Source of the DNA: Ignavibacteria bacterium | Lineage (GTDB): Bacteria; Bacteroidota; Ignavibacteria; OLB7 | Length of the DNA: 64,000 nt | Reading direction: 5' to 3' | Assembly (NCBI GenBank): GCA_020635205.1 | Contig: JACKAE010000001.1 | Location: 372,001-436,000, forward strand | Part shown: one piece after another, positions 8,903 to 18,062 of the stretch | Position numbering within the stretch: position 1 is the stretch's first letter | Layout of the letters: each line of letters opens with the position of its first letter | Program-made: the position numbers and the translations under genes | The notes under the pieces: model-generated | Told to the model about the DNA's origin: nothing | Seen by the model: the letters and a program-made list of their open reading frames with translations, nothing else | Databases searched by the model: none

Positions 8903-11170
8903 ATGGAACGTAAAACTGTAAGCCGCGAAATAGGTGGCAAAACAATTTCTCTGGAGGCTGGGTTATATGCTCAGCTTGCCGACGGAGCTGTGATGGCTCG
9001 CTGTGGTGACACAATGGTTCTCTGCGTGGCAGCATCTTCTGCCGAGCCGCGTGAGGGCATTGACTTTCTTCCACTGCAAGTGGAGTATCGCGAGAAGTAT
9101 GCTGCTGCGGGAAAGATTCCGGGAGGTTTCTTCAAGCGGGAGGCACGCCCAAGCGAATATGAAATTCTTTCGGCTCGGTTGATTGACCGACCAATTCGTC
9201 CAATGTTCACAAAGGGGTGGACATACGAGACCCAGTTGATCTGCAACGTCATGTCCTTCGATCAAGAGAACCAAGGGGATGTTCTCGGCGCAATCGGATC
9301 GTCCGCCGCACTTCTCCTCTCCGGCATGCCGTTCGCTGGTCCAATCTCCAACGTCCGCGTTGGCTGCATCGACGGCGAGTTTATTCTGAACCCAACATAT
9401 GCAGAACTTGAAGAGTCAATTTTAGAGATCGTGGTCTCTGGTACTGACGATTCTATTGTTATGGTTGAAGGGGAAGCAGAGGAGATCAGCGAGGACTTGT
9501 TCGTCGACGCCATTGAATTTGCTCACGGACATATCCGGGAAATCAATGCGCTGCAACGGGAGTTGGCAGCACTCTTCGAAGTACCTGAGCGGCCAATGCC
9601 AGTAAAGGAAGAGATTCCAGAGGAGATAGTGAAGCTGGTACACGACTACGCGGCGGCAAAAGCTGGGGAGAACGTGCGGCAACCGGGATCGAAAGAAGAA
9701 CGTCGCGACCGATATAAAGCTCTTCGCGAAGAAGTTCTCGAAGCTGTTACCGAGAAGTTCGGTGAGGAAGAAGGACTCGACATCGGAAAGATCGTTGGAT
9801 CACTGATGTACGACTTGGAAAAGTCCTCAATGCGGGAAATGATTCTGGAGGAAAAAGTTCGTCTCGATGGAAGAGGCTTGAGCGAGATCAGACCAATCTC
9901 CTGCGAAGTAAACGTTCTTCCCAGAACCCACGGATCGGCTCTCTTCACGCGAGGTGAAACTCAATCCCTCACAACACTAACCCTCGGCACACGCTTGGAC
10001 CGTCAGCTAATCGACGGACTTCTTCCGAAGCACGAGAAGCGATTTATCCTTCACTATAACTTCCCACAGTTCTCCACCGGTGAAACTGGACGATATGGTT
10101 CAACATCCCGGCGCGAGATCGGCCACGGCAACCTTGCCGAACGAGCACTGAAGGGAATGGTTCCCGACGAGAACACCTTCCCATACACTATCCGCATTGT
10201 CTCGGAAATCCTGATGTCGAATGGATCTTCATCCATGGCAACAGTCTGCGCCGGGAGCCTTGCAATGATGAGTGGCGGCGTTCCGATGAAGAAGCCAGTT
10301 GCAGGCATTGCAATGGGATTAGTGAAAGAGGGAGATCGCGTCGCTGTTCTGAGTGACATTCTCGGTGACGAGGACTTTCTCGGCGACATGGACTTCAAGG
10401 TGACTGGAACACGTGAGGGCATCACTGCCTGCCAAATGGATATGAAGATTCAAGGGCTTTCCTTCGAGGTGATCCGCACAGCACTTGCTCAAGCAAAAGA
10501 GGGGCGCTTCCACATTCTCGACAAAATGGATGAGGCCGTCACAACTCCGGCAGCCGAACTTTCGCATTACGCACCACGCCTAACCACAGTACAGATTCCA
10601 GTTGACATGATCGGTGCTGTAATCGGTTCAGGTGGTGAGACAATCAGGAGCATCGTGGCTGAGTCAGGTGCAACAGTTGACATCCAAGATGACGGCACAA
10701 TTGTGATTGCGGCAACAAGTGGTGAGTCGGCAGACAAGGCAATCAAGATGATTGAAGACATTACGCGGATGCCGGAAGAAGGTGCTATCTACGAAGGACG
10801 GGTCACACAGATTCGCGAGGGCTTGGGAGCAATCATCGAGTTCCTTCCGAAGAAGACCGGTCTTCTCCACATTTCCGAGATCGCCTACGAGCGGACAGAA
10901 AATGTGGAAGATGTCTTGAGCGTTGGTGACCGAATCGAAATCAAATTGCTCGAAGCAAAAGATGGCAAGTACCGTCTCAGCCGCAGAGCACTTCTTCCAA
11001 AGCCAGAAGGTTGGGAGGAGAGGCCGTCACGTGGACGTGATGGTGATGATCGCAGAGGTGGTGGCGACCGGCGTGGCGGTGATCGTAGAGATGGAGGCGA
11101 CCGACGTGGCGGAGGAGATCGCAGAGGTGGTGGTGACCGGCGCGGTGGTGGGGATCGACGTAGAGACTGA
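8903..11170 (+). CDS. pnp: Polyribonucleotide nucleotidyltransferase (PNPase) with RG-rich tail
   Basis: Phosphorolytic 3'-5' exoribonuclease of RNA decay. Domains: RNase PH 1 (about 1-145), helical linker, RNase PH 2 (about 320-540, with the catalytic-core stretch around FTRGETQ and SNGSSSMAT), KH (about 565-620, with the GxxG loop IGSGGETI) and S1 (about 630-700, starting YEGRVTQIREGLGAI). The last ~45 residues are unusual: a run of GGGDRR/GGDRRD units, Arg/Gly/Asp-only, encoded by an 18-bp-like minisatellite at about 11046-11166. RG-rich tails of this type bind RNA in other proteins; that role here is inference. A terminator follows. Confidence 0.97.
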   Translation: MERKTVSREIGGKTISLEAGLYAQLADGAVMARCGDTMVLCVAASSAEPREGIDFLPLQVEYREKYAAAGKIPGGFFKREARPSEYEILSARLIDRPIRPMFTKGWTYETQLICNVMSFDQENQGDVLGAIGSSAALLLSGMPFAGPISNVRVGCIDGEFILNPTYAELEESILEIVVSGTDDSIVMVEGEAEEISEDLFVDAIEFAHGHIREINALQRELAALFEVPERPMPVKEEIPEEIVKLVHDYAAAKAGENVRQPGSKEERRDRYKALREEVLEAVTEKFGEEEGLDIGKIVGSLMYDLEKSSMREMILEEKVRLDGRGLSEIRPISCEVNVLPRTHGSALFTRGETQSLTTLTLGTRLDRQLIDGLLPKHEKRFILHYNFPQFSTGETGRYGSTSRREIGHGNLAERALKGMVPDENTFPYTIRIVSEILMSNGSSSMATVCAGSLAMMSGGVPMKKPVAGIAMGLVKEGDRVAVLSDILGDEDFLGDMDFKVTGTREGITACQMDMKIQGLSFEVIRTALAQAKEGRFHILDKMDEAVTTPAAELSHYAPRLTTVQIPVDMIGAVIGSGGETIRSIVAESGATVDIQDDGTIVIAATSGESADKAIKMIEDITRMPEEGAIYEGRVTQIREGLGAIIEFLPKKTGLLHISEIAYERTENVEDVLSVGDRIEIKLLEAKDGKYRLSRRALLPKPEGWEERPSRGRDGDDRRGGGDRRGGDRRDGGDRRGGGDRRGGGDRRGGGDRRRD
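11046..11166 (+). repeat. In-frame minisatellite coding the PNPase RG tail
   Basis: Imperfect units of about 18 bp resembling GGTGGTGACCGGCGCGGT encode repeated GGGDRR. All variation keeps the frame and the Arg/Gly/Asp composition, so the tail appears to be under selection while able to change in length by slippage. Confidence 0.7.
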
Positions 11171-11195
11171 GGATAATTTGCAATTGCAGATTGAG

Positions 11196-11232
11196 AAAAG
11201 GGGATTGGAGATTTGTTCTCCAATCCCCTTTT
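11196..11232 (+). terminator. Terminator of pnp
   Basis: A perfect 16-bp stem beginning AAAAGGGGATTGGAGA and ending TTTT, loop TTTGT, 26 nt after the pnp stop. Because of the A/T ends it can act on both strands. Confidence 0.85.
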
Positions 11233-11268
11233 AAATTCACCTTCTCGAACTTGCCGTTCACAAATGAC

Positions 11269-11320
11269 AAGACTGTCCTCGTACTACAGCTTTTGTAGTG
11301 CAAGAGATGGACAGTCTTTT
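11269..11320. terminator. Second hairpin between convergent genes
   Basis: AAGACTGTCC pairs with GGACAGTCTT around a loop that contains a smaller CTACA/TGTAG stem. It is followed on the + strand by TTTTGTC and lies between pnp (+) and the minus-strand lipoprotein that ends at 11357, so it likely backs up termination of either gene. Confidence 0.6.
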
Positions 11321-11356
11321 TGTCTTATCGACCTTCGACAATCCAGTTGACTATCG

Positions 11357-12085
11357 CTATTTCAGCTCATAGTCAACCAGAATATCTCTTGAAGCAGACC
11401 AAAGAGGAGGATCGTCTGGATTCCCCCAATAGGTATAGGCATCAATCTGCACAAAGTACTTCAGCTCAGGTGAATACCAATAAACAAGTTCAACGATAGA
11501 TGTCGTCTCAGGCAAACCTTCAATGAATAGTGTCTGCGTAATCCGCTCCTCGACCTTCGTTGTGCTTATACTGTTTCCCTTTACTGTCTTGTTCTCGGCA
11601 CCGAGTGAGATAGCCTCACGCTCCACGAGAAAACGTTCCGACATTCCATCCTCCGAGAGATAGGTGGAGTCAACCAGAACGGCCTTTCCGGTACTCCCCC
11701 CTCCAAAGGGAAAGCGCACCCAGGCCGAACCCATTGGTGGATAGAAGGGGAGTGCAAACTGGCCATAGTAGTAGAGAAGATCACCAGCTGGCAAGTATTT
11801 TACGTAGAGAAGACGGCTTTTCTCACTGTGAAGCAACGTCGTAATTCCATCTTCTCCACGATACGATTCGTCGGTGCTGGTGACAGTGAATTTCCCTTGG
11901 TTAGCTAAGCTCCCCTGATTACCAGCGGCATCAAGCAGATAGACATTAAAATGATAACTGCTTCCAACATTTGGTCCTAACGTTTCGGTAGCTGGTGAAT
12001 TTGGATCAGCAGGATCTGATCCGCAGCCAATAACGAAAACAGAGATAGAAATGAGACCAAGCAACATCGCGCGTAGAGTGTTCAT
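11357..12085 (-). CDS. Secreted lipoprotein, paralog 1 of a tandem trio
   Basis: Unknown function. The ATG at 12085 is chosen because AGAGGA stands about 9 nt before it and it gives a clean lipoprotein signal (hydrophobic stretch, then VIGC). The mature 220 or so residues are beta-rich, open with a Pro/Asp-rich linker and GSSYHFNVY, and end DILVDYELK. The same GSSY start, a central R-G-E-containing segment and the DYELK end occur in the next gene, so the two are paralogs, as more distantly is the third gene. It starts 13 nt after the neighbour's stop, so it is the last gene of the run. Confidence 0.7.
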   Translation of the reverse strand: MNTLRAMLLGLISISVFVIGCGSDPADPNSPATETLGPNVGSSYHFNVYLLDAAGNQGSLANQGKFTVTSTDESYRGEDGITTLLHSEKSRLLYVKYLPAGDLLYYYGQFALPFYPPMGSAWVRFPFGGGSTGKAVLVDSTYLSEDGMSERFLVEREAISLGAENKTVKGNSISTTKVEERITQTLFIEGLPETTSIVELVYWYSPELKYFVQIDAYTYWGNPDDPPLWSASRDILVDYELK

Positions 12086-12098
12086 AGTCTGAGATCCT

Positions 12099-12809
12099 CT
12101 ACTTAAGTTCATAGTCAATCAACTCTCCAAACGAACCGGGTCCAACACTTGCTCCGCCTTGAGTTATCGAAGATTCCTGATGCGCCAAGTATCCGATGCC
12201 GGGAGCAAACCAAAGCACGATGTTTGTGTTAACTACCTGATCGCTTGCTGGCTGCCCTGCAATCACATAGCTAATTTTGTTCTCAATACCCCCCTTGATT
12301 TTCTCAACGCCAAGGCTCTTCCCATTCACTGTAATAGATGTCGAGCCGTCGTGCTCGGCAGTATACGTCATCCGATTCTCCACTCGAGCCGAACCTACCA
12401 CCTGTACATCTTCATAGAGGATAGTACTCACGCTCTTCTTAGTTGTAGTGGGAAGTTTCAGCCAAACAGAATCAATTGATGATCCAGCAGATGTGATGAA
12501 GAGGAGAGAAATATCACCATCGTCGTGGAAGGCAATAAACGAAGAGCCATACTTAGAGCTGTACTCGTATACATTACTCTCACCCCGAAAGTTCGTGTGG
12601 ATTTCCGTCAGGGTATAATCAATCGTATCGCGAGTACTCTCGACTACTGCACCACTAGCATCAGTGTTATAACCGGCAACAGTGTAACTACTTCCAATCT
12701 TAGGAGCAATAGTAGGAGAAACCGGATTATCACCGCAGCCTGCAAGAGATATGTAGAAAAGGCTGCTGCAGAAAAGCAAAAGAGAAGTAAAACGGGAATA
12801 GGTAGACAT
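12099..12809 (-). CDS. Secreted lipoprotein, paralog 2 of a tandem trio
   Basis: Unknown function. The start at 12809 is supported by GGAGG eight nt upstream; a longer reading to 12923 lacks a site and only adds non-signal sequence. Signal peptide with lipobox LAGC, then IGSSYTVAGYNTDASG, RGESNVYEYSS and the C-terminal GELIDYELK. The length of 236 and the motif order match the downstream paralog. The protein probably sits in the outer or inner membrane facing the periplasm or outside. No catalytic motif seen. Confidence 0.72.
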   Translation of the reverse strand: MSTYSRFTSLLLFCSSLFYISLAGCGDNPVSPTIAPKIGSSYTVAGYNTDASGAVVESTRDTIDYTLTEIHTNFRGESNVYEYSSKYGSSFIAFHDDGDISLLFITSAGSSIDSVWLKLPTTTKKSVSTILYEDVQVVGSARVENRMTYTAEHDGSTSITVNGKSLGVEKIKGGIENKISYVIAGQPASDQVVNTNIVLWFAPGIGYLAHQESSITQGGASVGPGSFGELIDYELK

Positions 12810-12930
12810 AGATGAACCTCCAAAGTACATTGTGGATGGATATGGAATAATGGTGAATGAATGGTGAGGGGCGAATATACAGCATTCCCTCAACGTGTTT
12901 TCTACTATTATTCCAATATCCAACCTACAC

Positions 12931-13623
12931 TCAAGAATCTCCCACTACCACATACCCCACTAACTCACTCCGCTTGCTCTTCGTGCTTATCACTTCGCCA
13001 TTATCTCGCCGCTCGGTTATCTCTTCGGTCCAAGCCGGCCAACCGATTGAAGGGACGTAGAGTGTTCGCCCCCCAATCGTGGTCGTAATATGTTCATCCG
13101 GTATCTCAAACGTGAACGTGTAGTCGAGTCGCCAACCGATAAGCTCTGTCCCCTCAATCACTACTTTTTCGCTCCCCTTTCGCTCCGTTACCAGCCGGTA
13201 TGTCACGTGACGTCCTCCATCAGCCGTGTCGATTAACAACACATCGTTTCGCCCCGACTCACTGTATGAAAAGAGAGCCCAGAAGGGGGGAAGGAGGTAG
13301 GCGTCGGCAGGGAAGAATGTTCCCTGATAATAGCGTGAGAGATTTCCGCTCTCATCGTAGATGAAGTAGAGAGAGGAACTTCTCGGTCCATTGAACTGCG
13401 TCACATTCTGCATGCCTTGATAGGAACCAATCTGTGCAGCAACAGTGAAGAGAACCGTGTCGAGACGGTCGGGAGTTGCCGGATCGTCGTCGTGCGTTAA
13501 CTCCGCCACTCTGTAAGAACTTCCAATACCGGGTACAAAGTGTGTTCCACCCGGATCAACTGAATCTGCACAGCCTACAATTCCTACGAGAAGAAGACAA
13601 AGTCCGAACAGCACTCTTTCCAT
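12931..13623 (-). CDS. Secreted lipoprotein, paralog 3 of a tandem trio
   Basis: Unknown function. Signal peptide MERVLFGLCLLLVGIVGC with a C18 lipobox; a GTG four codons upstream (13635) is an alternative start, and neither has a strong ribosome binding site. The mature part opens PGIGSSYRVAEL, has the same spacing to a central segment (SYQGMQNVTQFNG) and ends near LVGYVVVG, so it is the most diverged of the three tandem paralogs. The 121-nt gap to the next gene holds that gene's own ribosome binding site. Confidence 0.68.
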   Translation of the reverse strand: MERVLFGLCLLLVGIVGCADSVDPGGTHFVPGIGSSYRVAELTHDDDPATPDRLDTVLFTVAAQIGSYQGMQNVTQFNGPRSSSLYFIYDESGNLSRYYQGTFFPADAYLLPPFWALFSYSESGRNDVLLIDTADGGRHVTYRLVTERKGSEKVVIEGTELIGWRLDYTFTFEIPDEHITTTIGGRTLYVPSIGWPAWTEEITERRDNGEVISTKSKRSELVGYVVVGDS

Positions 13624-13818
13624 ACTCTTTGCCACGTTGTTTTTGTTATTGCCGAAGCACTAAGGATTATCACAATCTTGTTTTGGCAGATGCCGAGACG
13701 TTGCTTTCACAGCCTCACCCACTACCTTGTTCGCAATCTGCCACAGCGGAGACAATCGATGTAAAGAGCACGAGAAAGAATGCAGACCAATCTCTGATGA
13801 AACGACTGACACCCCTCT

Positions 13819-16185
13819 CTACAACCCACTCATCGACTCTCTCTCACCAGTCAGCTTCTTCGTTCTCTCGACCAACTCAAGGAACTCCTTGCGTGAACCG
13901 TTGGCGTCGGTTCCAAGCCCCCTTTTCCCCCACCCGAGAATATCGTCGTAGGTAATCGTCCCCCGATAGGCTGAACCACGAAGCAACATACCCCAGCCAG
14001 CGATTGCGGTTACAAACCGGGTTGACTCACTGGCCTCCTCCACACTCTTCCGCTCGTCGAGAACCAAGTATTGAATCAACTGGCTCACACTATCCTTCGG
14101 TTCTTTATAACGTAATCGAGCTAAGAGAATATCGTTCGATGTAAACAGAACAGGGACTTCCTCACTCTTGTCGAGCTTGTAATCTTCTCCTTTCGCCGTA
14201 TCGACAGTGTAGCCAACGTCGCTCCCGACCGGCACAACTTCGTAGAGTGCTGTCACTTGATGTCCTGCTCCAAGTTCACCTGCATCTTTTGTGTCATCGT
14301 TGAAGTCCCGGGCGGCGAGCACACGGTTCTCGTAGCCGATCAACCGATAGGCAGATACCTTCTCCGGGTTGAACTGAATCTGGAGCTTCACATCTTTTGC
14401 AATCGTGTGAAGTGTTCCACCCATCTCACTCACCAACACACGCTCAGCTTCTTGCAATCGGTCGATGTAGTAGTAATTACCATTTCCATGATCGGCCAGT
14501 TGTTCCATCTTCTTGTCCTGATAGTTCCCGTGCCCAAAGCCGAGAACACTCAGAAAGACCCCCTCTTCACGCTTCTTCTCGATTAGCGAAACAAGCCCCT
14601 GCTCCGATGAGACACCAACGTTGAAGTCACCATCGGTAGCGAGAATTACCCTGTTGTTCCCCTCCCGCAAGAAACTCTCCTGCGCGGTCTTGTAGGCAAG
14701 CTCAATTCCAGCACCACCGGCAGTAGAACCTCCCGACGTAAGCCGATCGATTGCATCTCGAATCTTCTGCTTATCCGACCCCGGCGTTGACTTCAACACC
14801 AAGCCGGCAGCACCAGCGTAGACTACGAGAGCAACCTGATCTTCTGAACGAATTTCATTCACGAGCTTCTTGAGCGATCGCTTCAACAAGTCCAGTTTAT
14901 TCGGACCACTCATCGAACCAGAGACATCAACCAGAAAAACAAGGTTGGAAGGTGGAGCCTGTTCCGCATGAATTTCACGTCCTTGCAACGCGAGGCGAAC
15001 CAGGAGGTGGTCGCTGTTCCAAGGACAGGCAACCACCTCCGAATTGAAATCAAAGGGGTGATGGCCTGCTGGGTCTGGGTATTCGTATCTGAAATAGTTA
15101 ATCATCTCCTCGACGCGAACAGCCTCAGCCGGAGGAAGCTGCCCACGACTGAGATATCCCCGCACATTTGTATAGCTTCCGTTGTCTACATCTATAGAGA
15201 AGGTGGAATAAGGACTGCTTTCGGTTGCACGATATCCGTTTTCGTAGAGGGGAATTGGAGGGGGAGCTTGCACAATTCTCGGAGGAGTAGGCTGTTGTTC
15301 TCTTTCTCCTTGAACCTTCACCTCTTCTTTCTTCTGTGACTTTGGCAGGCCATATGTACTTTTCGATGGTGTTCGCCCCCTTTGTGGGAGAGAGGTCATC
15401 TCCTGAATTGGCTGAGTGACTTGGTTAACAAGTGACTCATCACTCGTGCGATACGTTAGAGTGTTCACGGCTCCACTCAGCACATCACCATATTCAGCTT
15501 CAAATCCTGAGACGAGAGTGCGCGCAGGCTCAACAGCGACATCCGCTACGTCTGGAAAGAATCCTAAACTTTGAGGATCAGTAATCTCAAAACCATCTCT
15601 TCTAATTACAGCTTCACTCCCACGACCACCCCGAAAGTTGTACCCTCCATCGCTGCTTCTTACAGTTGCCTCTCTCGTAATCGTTCCAAATGTTGATCGT
15701 GAAGTCGTTTCTAATAGGTCTTCTGCTGAAAGCTCGGTTACTTTCCCAGTTGTGCTCGCCTCAACGCGCTGTCTGCTGATACGGTCAACATAGATTGCCT
15801 GCTGCCCCTGTGAAACAACCATCGCTCCGGCAACACCCTGTTTAGCGTAGACCATCGGAAGAGGAGGGGGAGCTTTCGGCTCGACCGTAAAGTTTGCGGC
15901 AACGTGAAGTCCGGGATTCACAATCACTTCCTGACAGAACGTATCGATAGAGCCGTAGAGCGTTACTTGCAGATCGTACGTCCCCGGTCTCACACCAGTA
16001 ATCAGGTAGTCGCCGTTGAAGTTCGAGACGGTACTCTTTGTTGTGCCAAGAAGCTGCACCAAAGCTCCGGGCAGACCAGAACCGGCGGTATCAACTACCC
16101 GTCCTTTAACGATACCGGTAGTCTGCGCCTGTAGCTCAAGTGTGAAAAGAGAGAGGAGAACAAGTAGGTAAAGAGTGCGTTTCAT
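13819..16185 (-). CDS. Secreted chimera: carboxypeptidase-regulatory domain, TonB-plug-like segment, YfbK-type vWA
   Basis: The ATG at 16185 has GGAGC upstream and gives a signal peptide ending LQAQ. Order: CarboxypepD_reg-like beta-sandwich (about 22-105); a segment that reads like a TonB receptor plug (about 143-240, with NFRGGRG, RRDGFEITDP and EAEYGDVLSGAVN); a Pro/Lys/Gln-rich linker; then the arrangement of E. coli YfbK: VWA_N (about 310-370, FSIDVDNGSYTNVR), a vWA with intact MIDAS DVSGSMSG at about 419, and a C-terminal DUF3520-like part ending in the typical RGTITYDDILGWG and EFLELVE. There is no beta-barrel. The role is unknown; a surface or periplasmic adhesion/scaffold function is only a guess. 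Paralogs follow in the two upstream genes. Confidence 0.85.
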   Translation of the reverse strand: MKRTLYLLVLLSLFTLELQAQTTGIVKGRVVDTAGSGLPGALVQLLGTTKSTVSNFNGDYLITGVRPGTYDLQVTLYGSIDTFCQEVIVNPGLHVAANFTVEPKAPPPLPMVYAKQGVAGAMVVSQGQQAIYVDRISRQRVEASTTGKVTELSAEDLLETTSRSTFGTITREATVRSSDGGYNFRGGRGSEAVIRRDGFEITDPQSLGFFPDVADVAVEPARTLVSGFEAEYGDVLSGAVNTLTYRTSDESLVNQVTQPIQEMTSLPQRGRTPSKSTYGLPKSQKKEEVKVQGEREQQPTPPRIVQAPPPIPLYENGYRATESSPYSTFSIDVDNGSYTNVRGYLSRGQLPPAEAVRVEEMINYFRYEYPDPAGHHPFDFNSEVVACPWNSDHLLVRLALQGREIHAEQAPPSNLVFLVDVSGSMSGPNKLDLLKRSLKKLVNEIRSEDQVALVVYAGAAGLVLKSTPGSDKQKIRDAIDRLTSGGSTAGGAGIELAYKTAQESFLREGNNRVILATDGDFNVGVSSEQGLVSLIEKKREEGVFLSVLGFGHGNYQDKKMEQLADHGNGNYYYIDRLQEAERVLVSEMGGTLHTIAKDVKLQIQFNPEKVSAYRLIGYENRVLAARDFNDDTKDAGELGAGHQVTALYEVVPVGSDVGYTVDTAKGEDYKLDKSEEVPVLFTSNDILLARLRYKEPKDSVSQLIQYLVLDERKSVEEASESTRFVTAIAGWGMLLRGSAYRGTITYDDILGWGKRGLGTDANGSRKEFLELVERTKKLTGERESMSGL

Positions 16186-16262
16186 GATGATTGCTCCAAA
16201 GTATGTTGAAGTTGTTTGATGATTCGAGTTTGAGATTTCTACTTCGTCAGCTCTGATCTCCT

Positions 16263-17981
16263 TCAAAAGAGATTTGGGGTTCGAGCCGTGATTGCGTCGA
16301 GTGATTCTGGCCGCTCAGTAAACTGAACGATGAGTCGAACTAAGAGGTCGTCGAGGAACTCCACATCGTATCCACCGATTGTTGGCTCGATGTGTGATTT
16401 CCCAATACCGCTGTGATCGGTCAGGAAGACGTAGGTTCCACCGGTGTGCAACGCGAGAAAGCGGAGAAGAAATTCTGTCGGCTTGTCGACGCCGCTGCTC
16501 GCTACTGGGATGATTCGTATGCCCTTCGCCGCTGCCAGCTTTGTTAACTTTCGAACCTGTTCGAGATCTTCCCGGTTCTGGTGTGGTGGTGCGTCAAGCA
16601 GTAAGAAGAGGAAGCGGGACTGTGCGTTGTCGCTCCACGTATGATCCTCAATAGCATCCTTCAAGGCTTCTTCAACTGCCTCTGGAGTGTCACCACCTCC
16701 GCTGGGAACTTGATTACTTAAGAAGGCAAGAATCTCGTCAACCTTCTCAGCAAACTCAGTGGAGCGAACAACATATTCATCGCCATAATCGCGGTAGACG
16801 TTTGCACTCAACCGGAGTAGGAACTCCTTCTCTCCCAACTTCTCTTCAACGCGCGTAATCACGCTCGCCAGTTCAGCTTTGAGGTAGCTCAGTTCATCAC
16901 TCATTGAACCGGTAGCGTCGATCACGAACATCACGTCGATGGTTTTCAGCTTCGGCGCATCACCGGCAATGCGAACGACAAGAGGAGAGTCTCCCGACAA
17001 CTGCTCCTGTTCTGGTTCGATACCAGCTACCCGCACTTCTCTTTTGTTAGATGAGGCAACGATAGTGTAGGGAGCTTTCGCTGCGTCGTTGTCGAGACCA
17101 GTAAAGAGTTCTGCGCGACCGAAGTTATCCGAGTGAGCTTGCCAGACGGGAGCTCCATCCTTATCCATCAACGTAACGACAGCATTAGCTATCGGCTCGG
17201 AACCATTGTCAACGCGGACGGAGATGCGCTCACCACGACCGAACCCCCACAAATCTTTCATTTCCTTCCACTCACTCGAAGCAATCTTCGCTCTCCAGAG
17301 ATCCCACTCACGCAAATCGTTCCACTCCCCTGCGGTGAGTTGGTTTGGGGGAATATTCTGAGTAGTGAGGTTGGTAACTTCAACAGGCTCTTTTTCCCGC
17401 TCTGACAAATCAGTTTCTATAAGCTCGCTGTCGCGTTCAGGGTCGCTAATTTCAAACCCATCCCGTCGAATACTTACCGAGCTTCCTCGAATATTAAATC
17501 CGCCATCCTTTGTCTTCACAATTGCTTCACGGGCAATCGCACTGAATGTAGATGGCATCGAACTATTTAATAACTCTTCTGCCGTAAGTTCTCGCACAGA
17601 TCCCGTTCTATCTGCTTCTACCTTACCAATACGTCTCCCCATTAAGACGACATCTTCTCTCACTACTTCTTCTACTCCGACTGTGAAGTTTAGATGTGCA
17701 ATCACACCAACAGAAACTCCAACAATTTGTCTTGCAGTATCACCTGTGATCGGCGAAACTATGAGTACATCATATACTCCCGCATTTATACTATCGAACC
17801 TGTACTCTCCCTGGTCATTTGCATACCGTAAATGTATTGTTCCCATCACTCTCACTAACGCACCTGGAATTCCCTTACCATTCTCATCAACAACCCTCCC
17901 CCGCAGAGAGCCAGTTGTCTGTGCATAAACATTTGCAGTGAAGAGCGAAAGAAGAATTAGAGCGTAGAGTAGCTGCCTCAT
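16263..17981 (-). CDS. Secreted chimera: carboxypeptidase-regulatory domain, short plug-like segment, vWA
   Basis: Signal peptide ending VYAQ; start at 17981 with GGAGG about 9 nt upstream. Residues about 20-100 are a CarboxypepD_reg-like domain, and about 130-180 hold the plug-like stretch (ELTAEELLNSS, GGFNIRGSS, RRDGFEISDP), shorter than in its neighbour. Then comes an Ig-like part (about 250-330, VRVDNGSEPIANAVVTLMD) and a vWA domain from about 345 with MIDAS DATGSMSDE at about 354. This vWA is of a different subtype from the YfbK-like one next door, so the two proteins share their N-terminus but not their C-terminus. It is followed after 77 nt by the YfbK-type gene. Confidence 0.85.
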   Translation of the reverse strand: MRQLLYALILLSLFTANVYAQTTGSLRGRVVDENGKGIPGALVRVMGTIHLRYANDQGEYRFDSINAGVYDVLIVSPITGDTARQIVGVSVGVIAHLNFTVGVEEVVREDVVLMGRRIGKVEADRTGSVRELTAEELLNSSMPSTFSAIAREAIVKTKDGGFNIRGSSVSIRRDGFEISDPERDSELIETDLSEREKEPVEVTNLTTQNIPPNQLTAGEWNDLREWDLWRAKIASSEWKEMKDLWGFGRGERISVRVDNGSEPIANAVVTLMDKDGAPVWQAHSDNFGRAELFTGLDNDAAKAPYTIVASSNKREVRVAGIEPEQEQLSGDSPLVVRIAGDAPKLKTIDVMFVIDATGSMSDELSYLKAELASVITRVEEKLGEKEFLLRLSANVYRDYGDEYVVRSTEFAEKVDEILAFLSNQVPSGGGDTPEAVEEALKDAIEDHTWSDNAQSRFLFLLLDAPPHQNREDLEQVRKLTKLAAAKGIRIIPVASSGVDKPTEFLLRFLALHTGGTYVFLTDHSGIGKSHIEPTIGGYDVEFLDDLLVRLIVQFTERPESLDAITARTPNLF

Positions 17982-18062
17982 AACGAAGCCTCCATTGAAT
18001 TGGGTTTGTTGTTGACTCAGGAAAAGAGGGGAGGGTAATAGAGCCGTACCTAAATGATTGTG

